A stretch of 64,000 nt of DNA, taken from Benincasa hispida (taxonomy: Eukaryota; Streptophyta; Magnoliopsida; Cucurbitales; Cucurbitaceae). Below the pieces are notes generated by a model that was not told where the DNA came from, did no database searches, and was given only the letters and a program-made list of their open reading frames with translations. The translations under genes and the position numbers were made by a program. Shown here in pieces: positions 44,640-57,101 of the stretch (position 1 is the stretch's first letter; each line of letters starts with the position of its first letter). The stretch is taken from assembly GCF_009727055.1 (NCBI RefSeq), contig NC_052349.1, forward strand, positions 48,528,085 through 48,592,084. Direction: 5' to 3'.

Positions 44640-46410
44640 TTGACGGAATCAATCAAGGAATGATGTATCATTATCGAAGATCTAGGATGCGGAGTCTACA
44701 AGATCTATACAACTCAACTGATGAAGTACACCTAGTTTGCTTATTAGCAAACTCGAAGAACATTGCTTGTGAAGAAGCTATAAGAGACAAGAAGTGGAAA
44801 GCCGCAATGGATGAAGAGATAGAAGCAATCGAAACAAACAAAACTTGGGATTTGGTGGAATTGCCTAATGGATATAGACTCATTGGTGTAAAATGGGTAT
44901 ACAAGAAGAAGATGAATGCCCAAGGTGAGATTGAAAGGTACAAGGTGCGTCTAGTTGCAAAAGGTTACAGACAAAAAGCATGAATCAATTATGGCAAAGT
45001 TTTTGCTCCAGTTGCAAGAATGGATACAATTCGACTTCTTTTATATCTAGCTGCACAATTCAAGTGGATTATCTATCAAATGGATGTAAAATCAACATTT
45101 TTAAATGGAGTTCTTGAAGAAGAAGTCTATGTAGAACAACCCCTTGGATAAATGAAATCTGGAAAGGAAAATAAAGTATTGAAACTAAAGAAGGCAATCT
45201 ATGGGTTAAAGCAAGCACCTCGAGCATGGAACACTCTAATTAAGACTTACTTCAAGAAGAACAAGTCCATACAATGCTCATATAAGTATGCATTATACGT
45301 AAAGAAAAGAGAAGGTAATCTGCTTACCGTTGCCCTTTATGTTGATGATCTTATTTTCATGGGGAACAATGAGAACTTGATTGTGGATTTTAAAGATGCA
45401 ATAACGTATGAGTTTGAAATGAGGACTTAGGATTGATGAAATACTTTCTTGGTCTTGAAATTAGACAAGAAAACTTTGGAATTTTTGTTTCACGGGAAGC
45501 ATATATGAAGGTCGTGTTGTTGAGAAATAAGATAGAAGAATGCAAGCTTGTAGAACACTAATGGAGCTTGACACAAAACTCTCTAGATTTGAGGGAGGAG
45601 ATTAAGTAAATGCACGTGAATACCATAGTTTGGGAGGGAGTCTACGATATCTCACATGCACAAGACCGGATATTGCATATAGTGTTGGTGTAGTGAGTCG
45701 ATACATGGAGGATCCAAGGCTCTTGCACCTCAAGGCCATTAAACGAATTCTTTGATACATTCGAGGNGCATATAGTGTTGGTGTAGTGAGTCGATACATG
45801 GAGGATCCAAGGCTCTTGCACCTCAAGGCCATTAAACGAATTCTTTGATACATTCGAGGGACGGAGTCACTCAGGCTTCTCTACACAAGGACAAGTAAAT
45901 ACAAGTTGATAGGATACTCTGACAATGATTGGTGCGGAGATATAGATGATAGAAAAAGCATTGGAGGATATTTGTTCTACATGGGGAACACAACAATTCA
46001 CACGGCTCTCAAAAAAGCAGCCGATCGTAACTTTGTCAACATGTGAGGCAGAATATGTGGCAGCTTCTTGGTGTGTGTGTCACACAATTTGGCTAAGAAA
46101 CTTATTGTGTGAATTAAATCTACAACAGCATGAGACAACCAAAATACGAGTTGACAATAAATCAGATATTGAGTTGACAAAGAATCCGGTCCATCATGAA
46201 AGGAATAAGCACATTGACACCCGGTTTCATTTTATTAGAGAACGTGTAAAGAATGGAGAAATGAAAATAATTCACGTTTCAAGTCATGACCAAGTAGCTG
46301 ATATTTTTACAAAGCCTCTACCAACAGCTTTGTTTGAAATTTTGAAAAAGATTATCAGAATGAAGGACTTGAAAGATTTGAGTTTAAGAGATGAATTTGT
46401 TGAGCATTAA
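44640..46410 (+). pseudogene. Copia pol remnant: reverse transcriptase and RNase H
   Basis: The frames in order show the Copia RT start (WKAAMDEEIEAIETNKTWDLV, 44780-44870; WVYKKKMNAQGEIERYK; LVAKGYRQK), the central 'VFAPVARMDTIRLLL' and 'YQMDVKSTFLNG', then 'AIYGLKQAPRAW' and the active-site YVDDLIF (near 45337-45360). RNase H follows: 'PIVTLSTCEAEYVAAS' (46020-46065), 'IRVDNKSDIELTKNPVHHERNKHID' broken into parts, and 'ADIFTKPLP' near 46300. At least three stops (for example after 'YRQKA', after 'PLG', after 'MRT') and a frameshift break it. Gag, protease and integrase are absent. This is a Tork/Tnt1-like fragment. Confidence 0.85.
45675..45859. repeat. 92 bp perfect direct repeat around a single N (assembly join)
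   Basis: Positions 45675-45766 and 45768-45859 are identical 92 bp copies separated by the single N at 45767. Both lie within the Copia pol remnant, and one copy alone gives a normal protein alignment across this point. It is best explained as an unmerged contig overlap. Confidence 0.9.
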
Positions 46411-47145
46411 ACTCAAATTGTCAAATTTTTGGGCAATTTTTAGTAGGCATTTGGAAGGTCAAACAATGTCCAAATTAAATGTATGTCCTATGGATTTTGA
46501 TGCCCCGGATGTGTACTCTCTAATGGTTCGAGTCTCAAGTCGTTTGGTGTTTTCTATGGAAAGTTATGGCAATAGTTTGAGTAACGAATGATCAAGAATT
46601 ACTGCAACTTTTGAAATTATGTCTTAATTATTGTAATCTATTTCATTTGCTTTTATTAGTGATGTATTGAAGGAATTTAGGGAGACACTTTGTGAGACTA
46701 TATATAATGGTATTGTAATCTATGCCAAGACAAGGTTGGAAAAAAATCAATAGAAGATTGAGTATTAGTGTCTATAGTTTATTCTCTCTCTTCGATAAAA
46801 AGCTCCACCACTCAAATAATTTTGTTTTTTTTTAACTTAGTTGGAGAAGCCGATTTTAGGGAGGAAAATGGCGGCATCTTGGTTGGAGAAGAGGTCGGTG
46901 TAGTGCTCAAAGCATGATCAAACCGATAGTCTTTAGATATTTGTTTTAATTACAGTATAATTACAAATTCTTTAGAAGTCAATTGTAATCTTAATTGTAT
47001 GACTGTGGGTAGTTTAAACTTTTAGAAATTCATTTATCTTTTTTTATTTTTTATTCGTTTGTTTATTTTTACAAATGAAATGTTGATTTGCTATTTTTAT
47101 AAATGAAAGGTTAAAATATGTCATTCTTCTTGATAGCCTTATATT
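46411..47145. other. Copia 3' end and right part of the insert
   Basis: After the RNase H remnant, 46411-46830 probably includes degraded Copia 3' terminal sequence ('gtgtctatagtttattctctctcttcg' near 46770-46797 resembles an LTR end), but no matching second LTR was found. The rest (46830-47145) shows nothing recognisable. Confidence 0.4.
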
Positions 47146-47335
47146 ATTGATAGTGAAAATGAAAAAGAGAGGGATGGTGGATATGAAAGCCATTTTTTAA
47201 AGTTGATAGAAAGATTTTAACGTGAATGAAGAACATGAACAACAAACAAATTTAGAAGAAATTCAACTTCAATTTTGATCTGGCCTAAACCCAAACACCT
47301 CCACCTATTTCCCTATTCCTTTCTTCTCCTTAAAT
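47146..47335 (-). pseudogene. Displaced upstream region of the CHX relic
   Basis: This block aligns with the upstream region of the intact CHX gene (42860-43091): 'gaaagccattttttaa', then 'aaatttagaagaaattcaac', then 'gatctggc' and 'cacctccacc..ttt'. It lies 3.5 kb upstream of the relic ATG, where the intact gene has it within 250 bp. The segment between (43705-47145) is an insertion. Confidence 0.65.
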
Positions 47336-48886
47336 AGTTTTACCATATTTTTTATCAACATTTCCCTTTTACTATACCTGGCAATAAAACAACTCATCTA
47401 AATTTATATTTTCATTAGAACATTAGTGTGTATATATATGTATGTATGTATACATATATATATTTGGATCAATTATATATATACTAATATATATAGATTA
47501 ATAATATTAAATTACAAGTTTAGTCCAAAAACTTTTGTTTTCATAGAAGAATGATTTGTTTTCCGGAGGCTATTTGTTGTGTCGTGGAAACCATTGCCTT
47601 AAAAGCAAATTCGACATGATCGTGGTACAAATCATTCTTTCTAGTTGCTCTCCAATGTTAATACAACTTCCCCCTTCAGAGGTGCAATCATCGAACGGAG
47701 GGTTGGAATCAGAAGAGAGAAAAGAGCTGCTCAAAATCAAGATAAAAAAAGTAGATAAAGAGTGGGTTATTTTCGGATCTTGACTACTAGTTTTTCAAAA
47801 GACAGAAGAAGATGAAGAAAGAACATTGCTAAAAAATAAATTCTAGATCTAGAAATAATGACCCAATTAAAACCTAACGTTTTTTATTTTAAAAGAATTA
47901 AGTTTTCCACGGTTCAAGTGTTTAAAAAGAAAATAAAACAAATATATATATATAACTATTTCTTAATTTCTCGACAAATGCAATTGCCTAAGCCCATCCA
48001 CCAACCCATCTAGTCAAATAGGTAAAACAATGGTTAAAGTATGAGAGAAAAGGCCTCTACTATCCCTCTACTCACTTTTATAAATGACTAGTGGTGCTCT
48101 CCTATTTATACCCTTTAGTCACTCCTTAACTCTCCAATACGGGATAAGAGAACGTGGAGTTCACCATGTGACTATCTTATTGGTCTTGGGCCTTGATAAG
48201 TGTAGTCATTCCCAACAATAGATACTCGAACTTTAAAAGTATCTACACGTCTCTAAATTTCAAAAGATGTATGTTCCATAAACTTTCAATTTTGTGTCTA
48301 ATAAATATACTAATTTTAAAAATTTTGAAAATATATGGGATTAATTACATCCAAACTTAAGAATTTAAAGATATATCAAATATTTTAAAAAATTATGGAC
48401 ATATTAGATATAGAATTTGATTGATGATTCAAATATTTAAAAACCTATAGTAAGAAAATTGGTTATAAAAAAATTCATACATCGTAGAAACAAAAGCAAA
48501 AAGATGACAACATTTGTCAAACTAGCCTAAACATTATTTTAGAGTATGTTTCAAAATATTTGCTTATGAAAGTATATTTTGTATGATTAAAAAAAATGGT
48601 TGAAATTGTTATTATATGTTGCAAACTATTGTCTTTTTGTTTTCAATACTTTTGAAAAGTGCTTTGATTAATTCAATAAGGTTTATAAATCCAGGTGTGT
48701 CGAACTTTATCTTTGAGATTGAATGTTGATTTGTGATGGTAGCCTAAGAGCATTTGTTTTTACTTATTGAGGGAATAATAAACATTTTTGATGATGATTT
48801 TGTATTTAGTTTTTATTTTAAAAATAAATATATGTTGTTAAATAAAAGATTTGAATTCTTAGTCAAGCACTAGAAAAATAAAATTA
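47336..48886. other. Intergenic sequence, no gene seen
   Basis: AT-rich. It holds a TATATG/TATGTA microsatellite (about 47428-47490) and a short AT repeat (47940-47956). The 75-codon frame at 47556-47783 matches nothing I recognise and has no ATG context of note. At 48000-48200 there is a moderately GC-richer, low-copy-looking stretch of unknown nature. Confidence 0.5.
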
Positions 48887-49373
48887 GGAAAAATTACCTT
48901 TTTAGTTTTGAAGGTTTGAAAAATATGTATATTTGGTCATTGAGTTTTAAAAATGAACCTTTTTAGTCTCCAAATTATAAAAATAGGTTTATTGGTCCTT
49001 GATTTTTCAAAATGTAACTTTTTAATCTTCAAATTTATAAAAATTAGTTTAAAAGGTCCTTGAAATATTTTTTTTTTATTTTTTACAAATAATTATATGA
49101 TATTTAAAATTAGAAAAAAAAATAGTTTTTTTTAAAGATTATTCTTCTAATTTAAAAAGTAATATAATTATTCAAAATAATAGTATAAAATTATTTGAGG
49201 AATTTTTTTTAAACCTATTTTTAAACTCATAGACTAAAAAGATAGATTTTGAAAAGTAAGAACCAAATGGATCTATTCTTATAAAACTGGGAACTAAAAA
49301 GGTATATTTCTAAAATTCACAGACTAAACACACATATTTTTCAAAACTTGAGGACCAAAAGGATAATATTCCC
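48887..49373. mobile_element. Foldback (MITE-like) element 1
   Basis: Two inverted arms of at least 115 bp face each other across an AT-rich centre. The left arm starts GGAAAAATTACCTTTTTAGT; the right arm, reverse complemented, starts GGGAATATTATCCTTTTGGT. Both continue with 'gaaaaatatgt..atttggtc' and further aligned words. It could form a long hairpin. It has no coding capacity and an uncertain target-site duplication. Confidence 0.65.
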
Positions 49374-51186
49374 AAAAAAAATTAAATAGTGTTTCGAAAC
49401 TAAATATATAGGCCTCATTTAGTGACGATTTGGTTTTTGTTTTTTTAGATTGAGTGTATTTCCTCTTAATTTCTTACAATGATTTGCTTCTTTCTTGATT
49501 GAATTATTAACAAAATTTAAAAAAGAAAAAACAAAAAAGCTTTTAAACCTACAACTTTTTTAATTTTTCAAAACTACAAATAAATGGTTAATAAAGAGGG
49601 TCATAGTTCTCAAAATTTTCTCATTTATAAAACAAATATGACAATCCATCGTTGTAATAAATCTATTTTCAAAAACTAGAAATAAAAAAATAAATACTTA
49701 TGAAATGGAATTCTATTGGATGGTGCGATGGAATATAAAACTGATCATTTACTTGGAATGTCTATGGGAGAGTTCCAAATTGCATAGCCAATATAAAACT
49801 GATCTTCAAATGCCTTCTTTTCTTCATTCTAACCCATGAAGATTCAAACACTCACTGAATGCTACATCCAAGAGTTTGAGTTAGACACATTTTCTTATGG
49901 ATCTCACATCTAAGTTTAATACTCAATCACTAGTGATAGAAAATTAGCTAAATTACAACTAATAGTTTAAAAGGTAATAATTGGCAGACATGGTTGGTAC
50001 ATCAACAATAGATGATAAATTTAAAGTATGTTTAGGAGTAGGAAGAATTCCTCACCTACAGCAATTTGTTCACTGGTATTGCAAGGTACAGCTGAAGCAA
50101 GAAGAGGGGAATCAAGAGCATAAATCAGTAACTTCTCATCATCATATCAATGGTTACCTTGATTTCAAATCAGATGACTTTTCCTTTTGTTTTGAACAAA
50201 ACTCATACTCATATATTATTATTAAATAAAAGCACAGCATTTCTTGTTCAAAAAATCTTTTTGTTATTATTAAACTCATAATTTAATAATAATAGCATTA
50301 TTATTAAATCTGGTGCATTGCACAGACCAAAAGAGCATCCTCCAGTTTGCAAATCTTCCAAAAGGGCACGTAAAGGTAATTTTCTTTTTCACCTTCTCTG
50401 CAAGAATTTGATAAACTCCAAAGAATCCAGAAAACAAAAAGAAACACTTACCTACTAGGGGATGGGGAACTCATCTTTCTTTGTAAATGAAAAGCACTTG
50501 AAAACTGTTTTATTTGCCTTTTTAGAGTTATTTTTATTTGATATTATAAGATTTGATGTTATTTGCCGGTGATTTTTAGGAATGGAGCAAAAGAAAGAAT
50601 TTGGACTTCAGGACAGCGAAAAAATGGTCTATTTTTGTCTAATAAAGATAAAAATGGACTAATTCTCTAAAGTTGGAAAGAAGAGGAGGCTAGAAATTAG
50701 GCCTCAAATGATAAAAATTTAATCATCAAACTTATGTGGTTGTTATAATTTCCACAATTATGTAAGTTTGACGGTTCAATTTTACCATTGGTATAAATTT
50801 GAGAGCTCAATTTTACAATTGAAAATTTGAGAGTATAATTATAACTACTACTTTAATGGACGTTTTTGCAATTTGTCCACAAAAAATTTTAAATTGTTGA
50901 TAAATTATTTTTTAAAAAAACTAATTACATATAAATAAATTTAACTTAATTTTAGGGGAAGAAACTTAATTGCATATTCGAAGTTTCTCTTTCCCTTAGC
51001 ATACTTGTTTCCATAATTTAATTATCTTTTTTATTTAAACTTACGTATAATATAAAGTTGTTTTTTTCTAGTTTCTCATCGATGCCATACCCTAATAGTT
51101 TGTTGTAGCTTAATAATTGATATTATATGATTTGAATAGTGTAGTAAACATATTTAAAATTACATTTACAAAAACTTGTGCTCATT
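49374..51186. other. Intergenic sequence, no gene seen
   Basis: AT-rich, without a recognisable gene. An 82-codon frame (49981-50229) has no known domain. No repeat family seen elsewhere in the window was identified here. Confidence 0.45.
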
Positions 51187-51706
51187 GACCTAATTTCTAT
51201 TTGGTCCCTAGGTTTCAAAATATTATATATTTAGTCCTTAAATTTTGAGTTTGTTTGTAATTTAGTGCTTAAGTTTCATAATTTTACAATTTTACTCTTA
51301 ACATTTGAGTTGCATTTCAATTTGGTCCCTAGATTTCAAGATTGACAACCTCAATTTTCTACTAAATACTCATTTCTCGTCTATAATTAGACAAGGAATT
51401 GTAATTAATTAAGTTTCACTATTTTTCATCACTTTTAAAATTAAATTTAAAATTTCACTTCATAATTATTTAAATTAATATATAGATATTAACCTCAATG
51501 ATTGAAAGTGAGTATTTAATCAAAAATCGAAGTTAAAAATGAACCAAAATTGAAACAAAACTCAAATGTCAAAGATAAATTGTAACATTTTAGAACTTAA
51601 AGACTAGACCGAAACCACAATTAAAAGAGAAAAAAAAAAAAAAAAAAAAACTAAGGACTAAATGTGTAACATTTTGAAATCTAGAAACTAAATATAAATT
51701 AGACCC
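51187..51706. mobile_element. Foldback (MITE-like) element 2
   Basis: Inverted arms: the left reads 'tttggtccctaggtttcaaaatattatatatttagtcctta' in part, and the right, reverse complemented, reads 'tagtttctagatttcaaaatgttacacatttagtccttag'. The 'ggtcc(c/t)...gtttcaaaat' vocabulary is shared with foldback element 1, so the two may belong to one broad superfamily. A 20-base A run (about 51632-51651) lies in the right half. No coding sequence. Confidence 0.6.
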
Positions 51707-53164
51707 AAAACCTATGGACCAAAAAGATATTTTTTTCATATGCATATACATATACATATACATATTCCTATATGTATATTTGATATTTCCTAAAATTCAT
51801 AGGTTTAATCACACAGAAAAAAAATTGAAAGTTTAGAATTTTTATTACACACAATATTCAAATTTATATCTAAATAAATCATTCATCTGGCAAAACTTTA
51901 AATATGTCAAAGATTTACTAGACATTCATAAAGTCCAATGACTTATTAAGCACAAAATTGAAAGTTCGGGTACTATTAAACACTTTAAAAATTAAAAAAA
52001 CCAAATAGACAAAAAATTTAGGATTAAATTTATAATTTAACCTAAGATAAATATATTGAAAAATTGTATTGGGTAGCAAATTAAGTTTAGGGTTTAACAA
52101 TTATGACTTTCACTTTTCAAACTTTGCAAATATGGAAAATATGCAATCCCTAAATAATTTCTTGGTTTAACAATTATGAATTTCTAATTATTTGTTATTA
52201 CATAAATCCCTAAATAATTAATTAATAGAGAGAGAAAAGTGACAGCCGATGATCGATGGTCAGACATGTGGTGATCGACAGAGTGATAGTCAACAACAAA
52301 TGATGTAGAGTTGGTGAAAGAGAGATATCGAGAGAAAGAAAGATAGAGAGAGAAAGAGAAAATCGACGATCAACAACTGGCGATTGGTGACCGGACGTAT
52401 GGCAGTCAATGGAGGTAAGCGAGGGGGAGGTGGAGCGGTGGCCGACGACAAATTATGTGGACCAGTGCTGGTTGTTTAAGGAGAGATGTTGGAGGAGGGG
52501 AGAGGAGAGGGCCTGCTGCTTTCGAAGAAGAAGAAGCTTTCAAAGAAGAAGAAGTTCAAGTATTTTTCTTAAATTCTAAGCGTATCATTTTAATTCAAGT
52601 GTATCAAGTGTACATTAGTAGTGTATCAAGGGATATCAAATGTATTAGGTACATCAAATACATTTGTATATAAATTGTGTATCAAGTGTATATCAAGTGT
52701 GTATCAAGTTATTAGATGTATCAGGTGTATCCGTACATTTTTTACATTTTCTATTTTAAATCGTGGACTGTAGTTGTTTTTTGCTTTGGTTGCAAAACTA
52801 AAAATTTTGGACTTCAAGTCTAATATCAAGAACTTATTTGGTCCATTTTACAACTAGCCCTAATATATTTGTCAAATCATCTGGTTCTCAATCAATCAAT
52901 TTTGTAAAATTTTTATTTATTTATTATGCTAATTTACTTATAAGTTTAAGCTCATCGACCATTTGAAACCATTTTAGAAACGGATTATGTACCAAAACAC
53001 CAGAATGAACAACCAAACACCAACTTCTAACCTGAAATACTAAAGTCATACTTTGCTCTAAAAAAAAATACGATTATTAGTATATTAACAAAAGAATATA
53101 TATATATATATGTAGCAAAATATTCCAAAGTTCACTGGAAGTCAGGTAGATACTGTTGTTCAGT
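51707..53164. other. Intergenic sequence with simple repeats
   Basis: It holds a GAGA-rich tract (52315-52365), an imperfect tract of 'gtatcaagtg' (52590-52735), and an AT microsatellite (53096-53113). Frame 52455-52673 crosses the repeat tract and is not credible. No gene. Confidence 0.5.
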
Positions 53165-53274
53165 TAACATATGAACATAGATTGAGTGGGTAATTTACAC
53201 TGATGAGAAGTTGAATGGAAAAAAGAAGAAAGAGAGGGAGTAAAAATAACCTCTCCAACTTTGAATCAATAAAT
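53165..53274 (-). other. 3' flank of the CHX pseudogene
   Basis: Homologous to 40015-40150 downstream of the intact CHX gene. It shows that the duplicated block includes 3' flanking DNA. Confidence 0.6.
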
Positions 53275-54524
53275 TTAGTGAAGGTGAGGAGAAGAATCAA
53301 AACTTCTATGATTTGCTTTGGATGACAAATCATTTGCATTATCCTCTGCTAAATACCTATCAATGGAAATAACAGTTTCTTGATGATTCTCTAGGTCAAC
53401 ACTCATCACTTTTGAGTGTTGTTGTACAACGAAGATCATGGTATTGCCCATGAAATTTGAAGAGGCCAATACCTCCCCAATTGCCCCAAGTTCTGTGTGT
53501 TCATTCGAAAGCACCAATCCTTGAACCAATGTCGAACATGGGTTATGTCGTCTTTTGACCATGATGATATCACAATTGTTCCCCATCGAATGAAAAATAG
53601 AGACCGTTCCAGTGTTATTCTTAACCACCTGTTCTATGTACATCACTCTATCGTTGCTTGTCGTGATTTTTCGAAATGAAACAACTGATGCATTGTTGAG
53701 CGTCCTCTCTTCGAAGTCATGGTTCAAAATATTATCATTCTCCAATAGTCGAATCAATGTTAAGTTGATATTGAGGTGTCCAGAGCCATTCTTGCACCGA
53801 TGAACATTGCCTCACGATCATCTGGTCCACCTATGAAGACTACGGCTATTTGAGAAGAATTCATGTTGGTAGCAATAGACCTTGAGACATTGAAAATTCC
53901 ACACTCAACAACAATTGTAACTGAGCAAGGTGCCTTGTCAAGGATATGATGGTTAACCATTTTGATTTTAGCTTTGGATAATGACATCACACTGTTGGAA
54001 TGAAATCTCTTGTAGAAAGGAATAAGGATTAAGAAAGTCCTTTTATTGAGCGTAAGCGAACAAACGTCATCATGCATAGCTACAGAAGGTGATACCACAG
54101 TGAAAGGATGAATTCTAACAACTTCACGGTTTCTTTGTTCAAAGTATTTGAAGGCATTAACGATTTGCTCAAAAGGGCAAGGCCTTGAGGTCCTCACCTT
54201 CTTACGCTTGTAGTGAATGAGTTACGGATGAGCACAGCCAAGAAGTTCGACAAGATGAAGCATGTACACAACGAGGTGGCTTGGCCTCGTCGGATTCAAG
54301 GCCTCAAGTAGGTTAATAGCACTTGGAACATCTTCTTGGTCATGAATGTAGACTAATACACAGAGATCAGACTCCGATCTTGATTTCGTCACTGTTCCCT
54401 TCTTGTAAATTGCATACCTTCTCAAATGATCAAATAGATATCTAATTATTGGAGTGATCAATGCAATCAGAACCATCATGTATATGCACATAACTGCAAA
54501 TGGTTCGATATCTAACACCTTCAT
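53275..54524 (-). pseudogene. CHX pseudogene, exon 3
   Basis: Aligns along its length with exon 3 of the intact gene: 'VYIHDQEDVPSAINLLEALNPT', 'FIGGPDDREAMFIGARMA', 'HTELGAIGEVLASSNFMGN'. Lesions include a TAA near 54224 (CAT CCG TAA where the intact gene has Q) and a frameshift near 53757-53760 between 'ARMALD' and the 'IRLLEND' part. The frame ends with a tail of 24 residues that the intact gene lacks (see 40163-40234). A splice acceptor AG is still present before 54515. Confidence 0.85.
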
Positions 54525-54623
54525 GGGTTAAGAAACAAAATGGCAGTGAGTTTGTGACGAATGATCTAATGCAATTAAATAATGATGATCAACAATAAAG
54601 GCTCGTTCCTACCTTACCATGCC

Positions 54624-55440
54624 TCATCATTTAAACGTTCCCACTCAGGAGCTCCTTGACTATTCAAGATGAGGCCAAGGGACATCGCGTCCCTCGTGGG
54701 AAGTTTATAGTACATTGATAACAAAAAGGCACCCAAAAACTTCCCTAATGCACCAACAAAGATAATGAACGACAAACCTAAGAAATTTTTTAGTTTAATG
54801 GTATAGATATTGATAACCAATCCTATTTTGACAAAGAAAATAGGCATGAAAACTCAGTAGGTGATAAATTCAAGCCTCTCCACTAACGTTGACCAATGGG
54901 AGGTTCTAAAGGTGTTGTAATCCCAAGAATAAAAGGACCAAAATAGATATACAAACCAAAGGCCTGGCTGCAAAAGGCAATCAATAAAACCCCTAAAAGC
55001 AATGTAATCACAGATCCCTCCTTCAATGGTTGCACAACCCCATTCTACTTTATTGCCCACAAAATGGTAGGTTGAATAACAAAAACAATGAGAGCTGCAA
55101 AAACTATAGAAATACAGAGATCTGATAAGATCTCATTTCTGCCCCGTATTTGTGGTTCCAACAGAAGTCTTATTATTACAGCACAAAGGCTGAAAATACC
55201 AGAAGCCATGGAAGATGAAAAAGCATTCTCCCAAACTTAGAGTTCATTAAATGAAGCTCAGAAAGAAGGGAATCAACCATGGGAAAGCTGATTAAAGACT
55301 CGACTTCACCAACCAAGTTAAAAGATTCACCAATTTCGGAATCAAAAGAATTCATTAAGACAACATAGTAAATAGAAGTGAGAATCATATGAAAAATAAC
55401 CGAACAAGACCCAATATTAAATGTTGTCTTGTTAATCTTC
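54624..55440 (-). pseudogene. CHX pseudogene, main part of exon 2
   Basis: Covers the C-terminal two thirds of exon 2 (FFVKIGLVINIYT, LGKFLGAFLLSMYYKLPTRDA, LILNSQGA and upstream parts near 54854-55388), with several frameshifts (near 54853, 55060 and 55190). The 3' end changes to a different short tail (PEWERLNDEAW) before the old splice site. The right end is the insertion point of the family A element at 55441. Confidence 0.8.
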
Positions 55441-56963
55441 TGTTGGATTGTATGTCCTAAAACTTGTAGTTTGTAATGTTAAACATATTCTATTTGCAAT
55501 AAAGATATTATTGACATTTATTCAATAAAACTATTATTGAATAGGTAAATTGTACTTGCATAGACTAAATCCAATAAACTAAGATCCATAGTTCAAGTAG
55601 AGTAAATAGCCAAAATGATCTATAGTATACTTGGTAACACTATTGGACGCGACCTACTTTGTAGATAGTACAAACGATGTGATATAAGACCGGGACTAAG
55701 AAATAAGTCACTCTACTCTTACTAACGTTGTTTAATATTTAAGACTGACTTTCAAATCGATGACTTAGGTAACTCGACATAAATCCTAAGCTAGCTATGA
55801 ACTCCTGTTTATTCGAGATTATCCTTAGATTTGCATAAGTGAGAGTTGGCTCAACAACTCCGACTCTATAAGCCTCCTATTTCAGAGGTCAGACCGGGTA
55901 GATAGCTGGGGAGAGTGTAAGATGGATGCACTCCTACGCGATTTAGGGATAGTAGATAAGTTGTTCTCTTAAGTGCTGGTTTCAGGTTTTCAACAAGGGG
56001 CTCCACCCTTTCATTAGCTCGAGAAGGACTCGGTTTAGTGATTGGATCATAAATCAATTGTTCATTAAAGGATTAGTGGGACTTAAGGAGCAAGATGTAA
56101 TTTTAGGGGTAAAACAGCTTTTGACCTAACTAAGGAACAACCTGGGAAGGGTTGACTTACTAATTATGGTTAAATTAAATTGACAGAAATATATCTACCG
56201 TGAGAAGTAGGGGTGTTCAAAAAACCCGGTAATTTAAATGTATTTTGAGAGTTTAAGATATTTAAGTGTTAATTTAAATATTGTTTACATGAATAGGATT
56301 TGTGTTTAAATTGGGTATTTTATTAATTTAATATTTTATATTAAATTATTATTTAATTAATTAATTAATTAAAATTAAGTATTTTTTAATTCAATTTATG
56401 GAAATTGAATTAAGGTTTAAAATTATTCATAATTGAATTAATTTAACAAATTGAAAAATGAATTTGAAAGTGTAAATTTTCAACATTTGAACTTGGTAGT
56501 GGAGTTTTCCACATTTTGACACTTTAGTCACTCACTTAGTGCGAATTGAGGTACTAATTGAGGTGTCAATTAGCTGAAAGACTAAGTGCTTGCATGTTTT
56601 AACTGGTTAAAAGACTTCAATTTTTAGAATTAAAGTGGGCCTGCATGCTGAATTTCTGAAAGTTCTATACTTTTGTGAAATTCTCTCAAACTCTCTCCCA
56701 CCCACTTGAAATCTATCTCAATTCTGAGTTCTATCATTCAATCTAAGGTTGAGAATAGTAGAGAAGCTCCTCTTGATAGTCTAAGTGATTTAAAGGTCAA
56801 ATTCGTAGAATACAACAAGGATAAGAAAGATTCTTCAAAGGTATACATCATATGAAACCCTCTTTCTCTTAAAACTGTTTTTAAGCATGCTTTTAACCCA
56901 AATTAAGTATAAAGAGTACTTATTGATTCTATTAGCTTCCGCATTTTGCTTGTTTACTCGATA
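55441..56963 (+). mobile_element. Family A solo LTR inside CHX pseudogene exon 2 (plus strand)
   Basis: It begins TGTTGGATTGTATGTCCTAA, the family A start, and ends near 56963 after 'cttccgcattttgcttg'. Its sequence includes the family blocks at 55620-55660, 55990-56050 and 56090-56170. On either side, translations of CHX exon 2 adjoin (the THIS-LI part on the right, the KINKTT part on the left), so it was inserted in codon space. No clean target-site duplication was identified. It is shorter than other copies, so it has internal deletions. Confidence 0.75.
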
Positions 56964-57060
56964 GATTAATGAGATATGTGTTTGCAATCCAACAAGAAAG
57001 AAGTAAAAAGTATTCCCAATTGAAAAATAATCACAACCCATGATAAAGATGAACATGAAA
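56964..57060 (-). pseudogene. CHX pseudogene, 5' part of exon 2
   Basis: Encodes 'IGNTFYFFLVGLQTHIS', which matches 'LGYIFYYFLIGVQTDIS' of the intact gene. The first 25 or so codons of exon 2, including the GGLVLGSSG part, and much of intron 1 are missing. Confidence 0.75.
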
Positions 57061-57101
57061 TTTCAAATTAAGAAGGAGAAGAAGAAGAAGATAGGAGATA
57101 C

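Noticed and set aside
47556..47783. Frame of 75 codons with a lysine-rich end
   Set aside because: No recognised domain, no intron or promoter signals, and no similarity to anything else in the window.
49981..50229. Frame of 82 codons
   Set aside because: Not recognised, no supporting context, and the upstream start is TTG; treated as chance.
52455..52673. Plus-strand frame of 72 codons with acidic stretch
   Set aside because: It runs through GA-rich and 'gtatcaagtg' simple repeats; the translation reflects the repeats.
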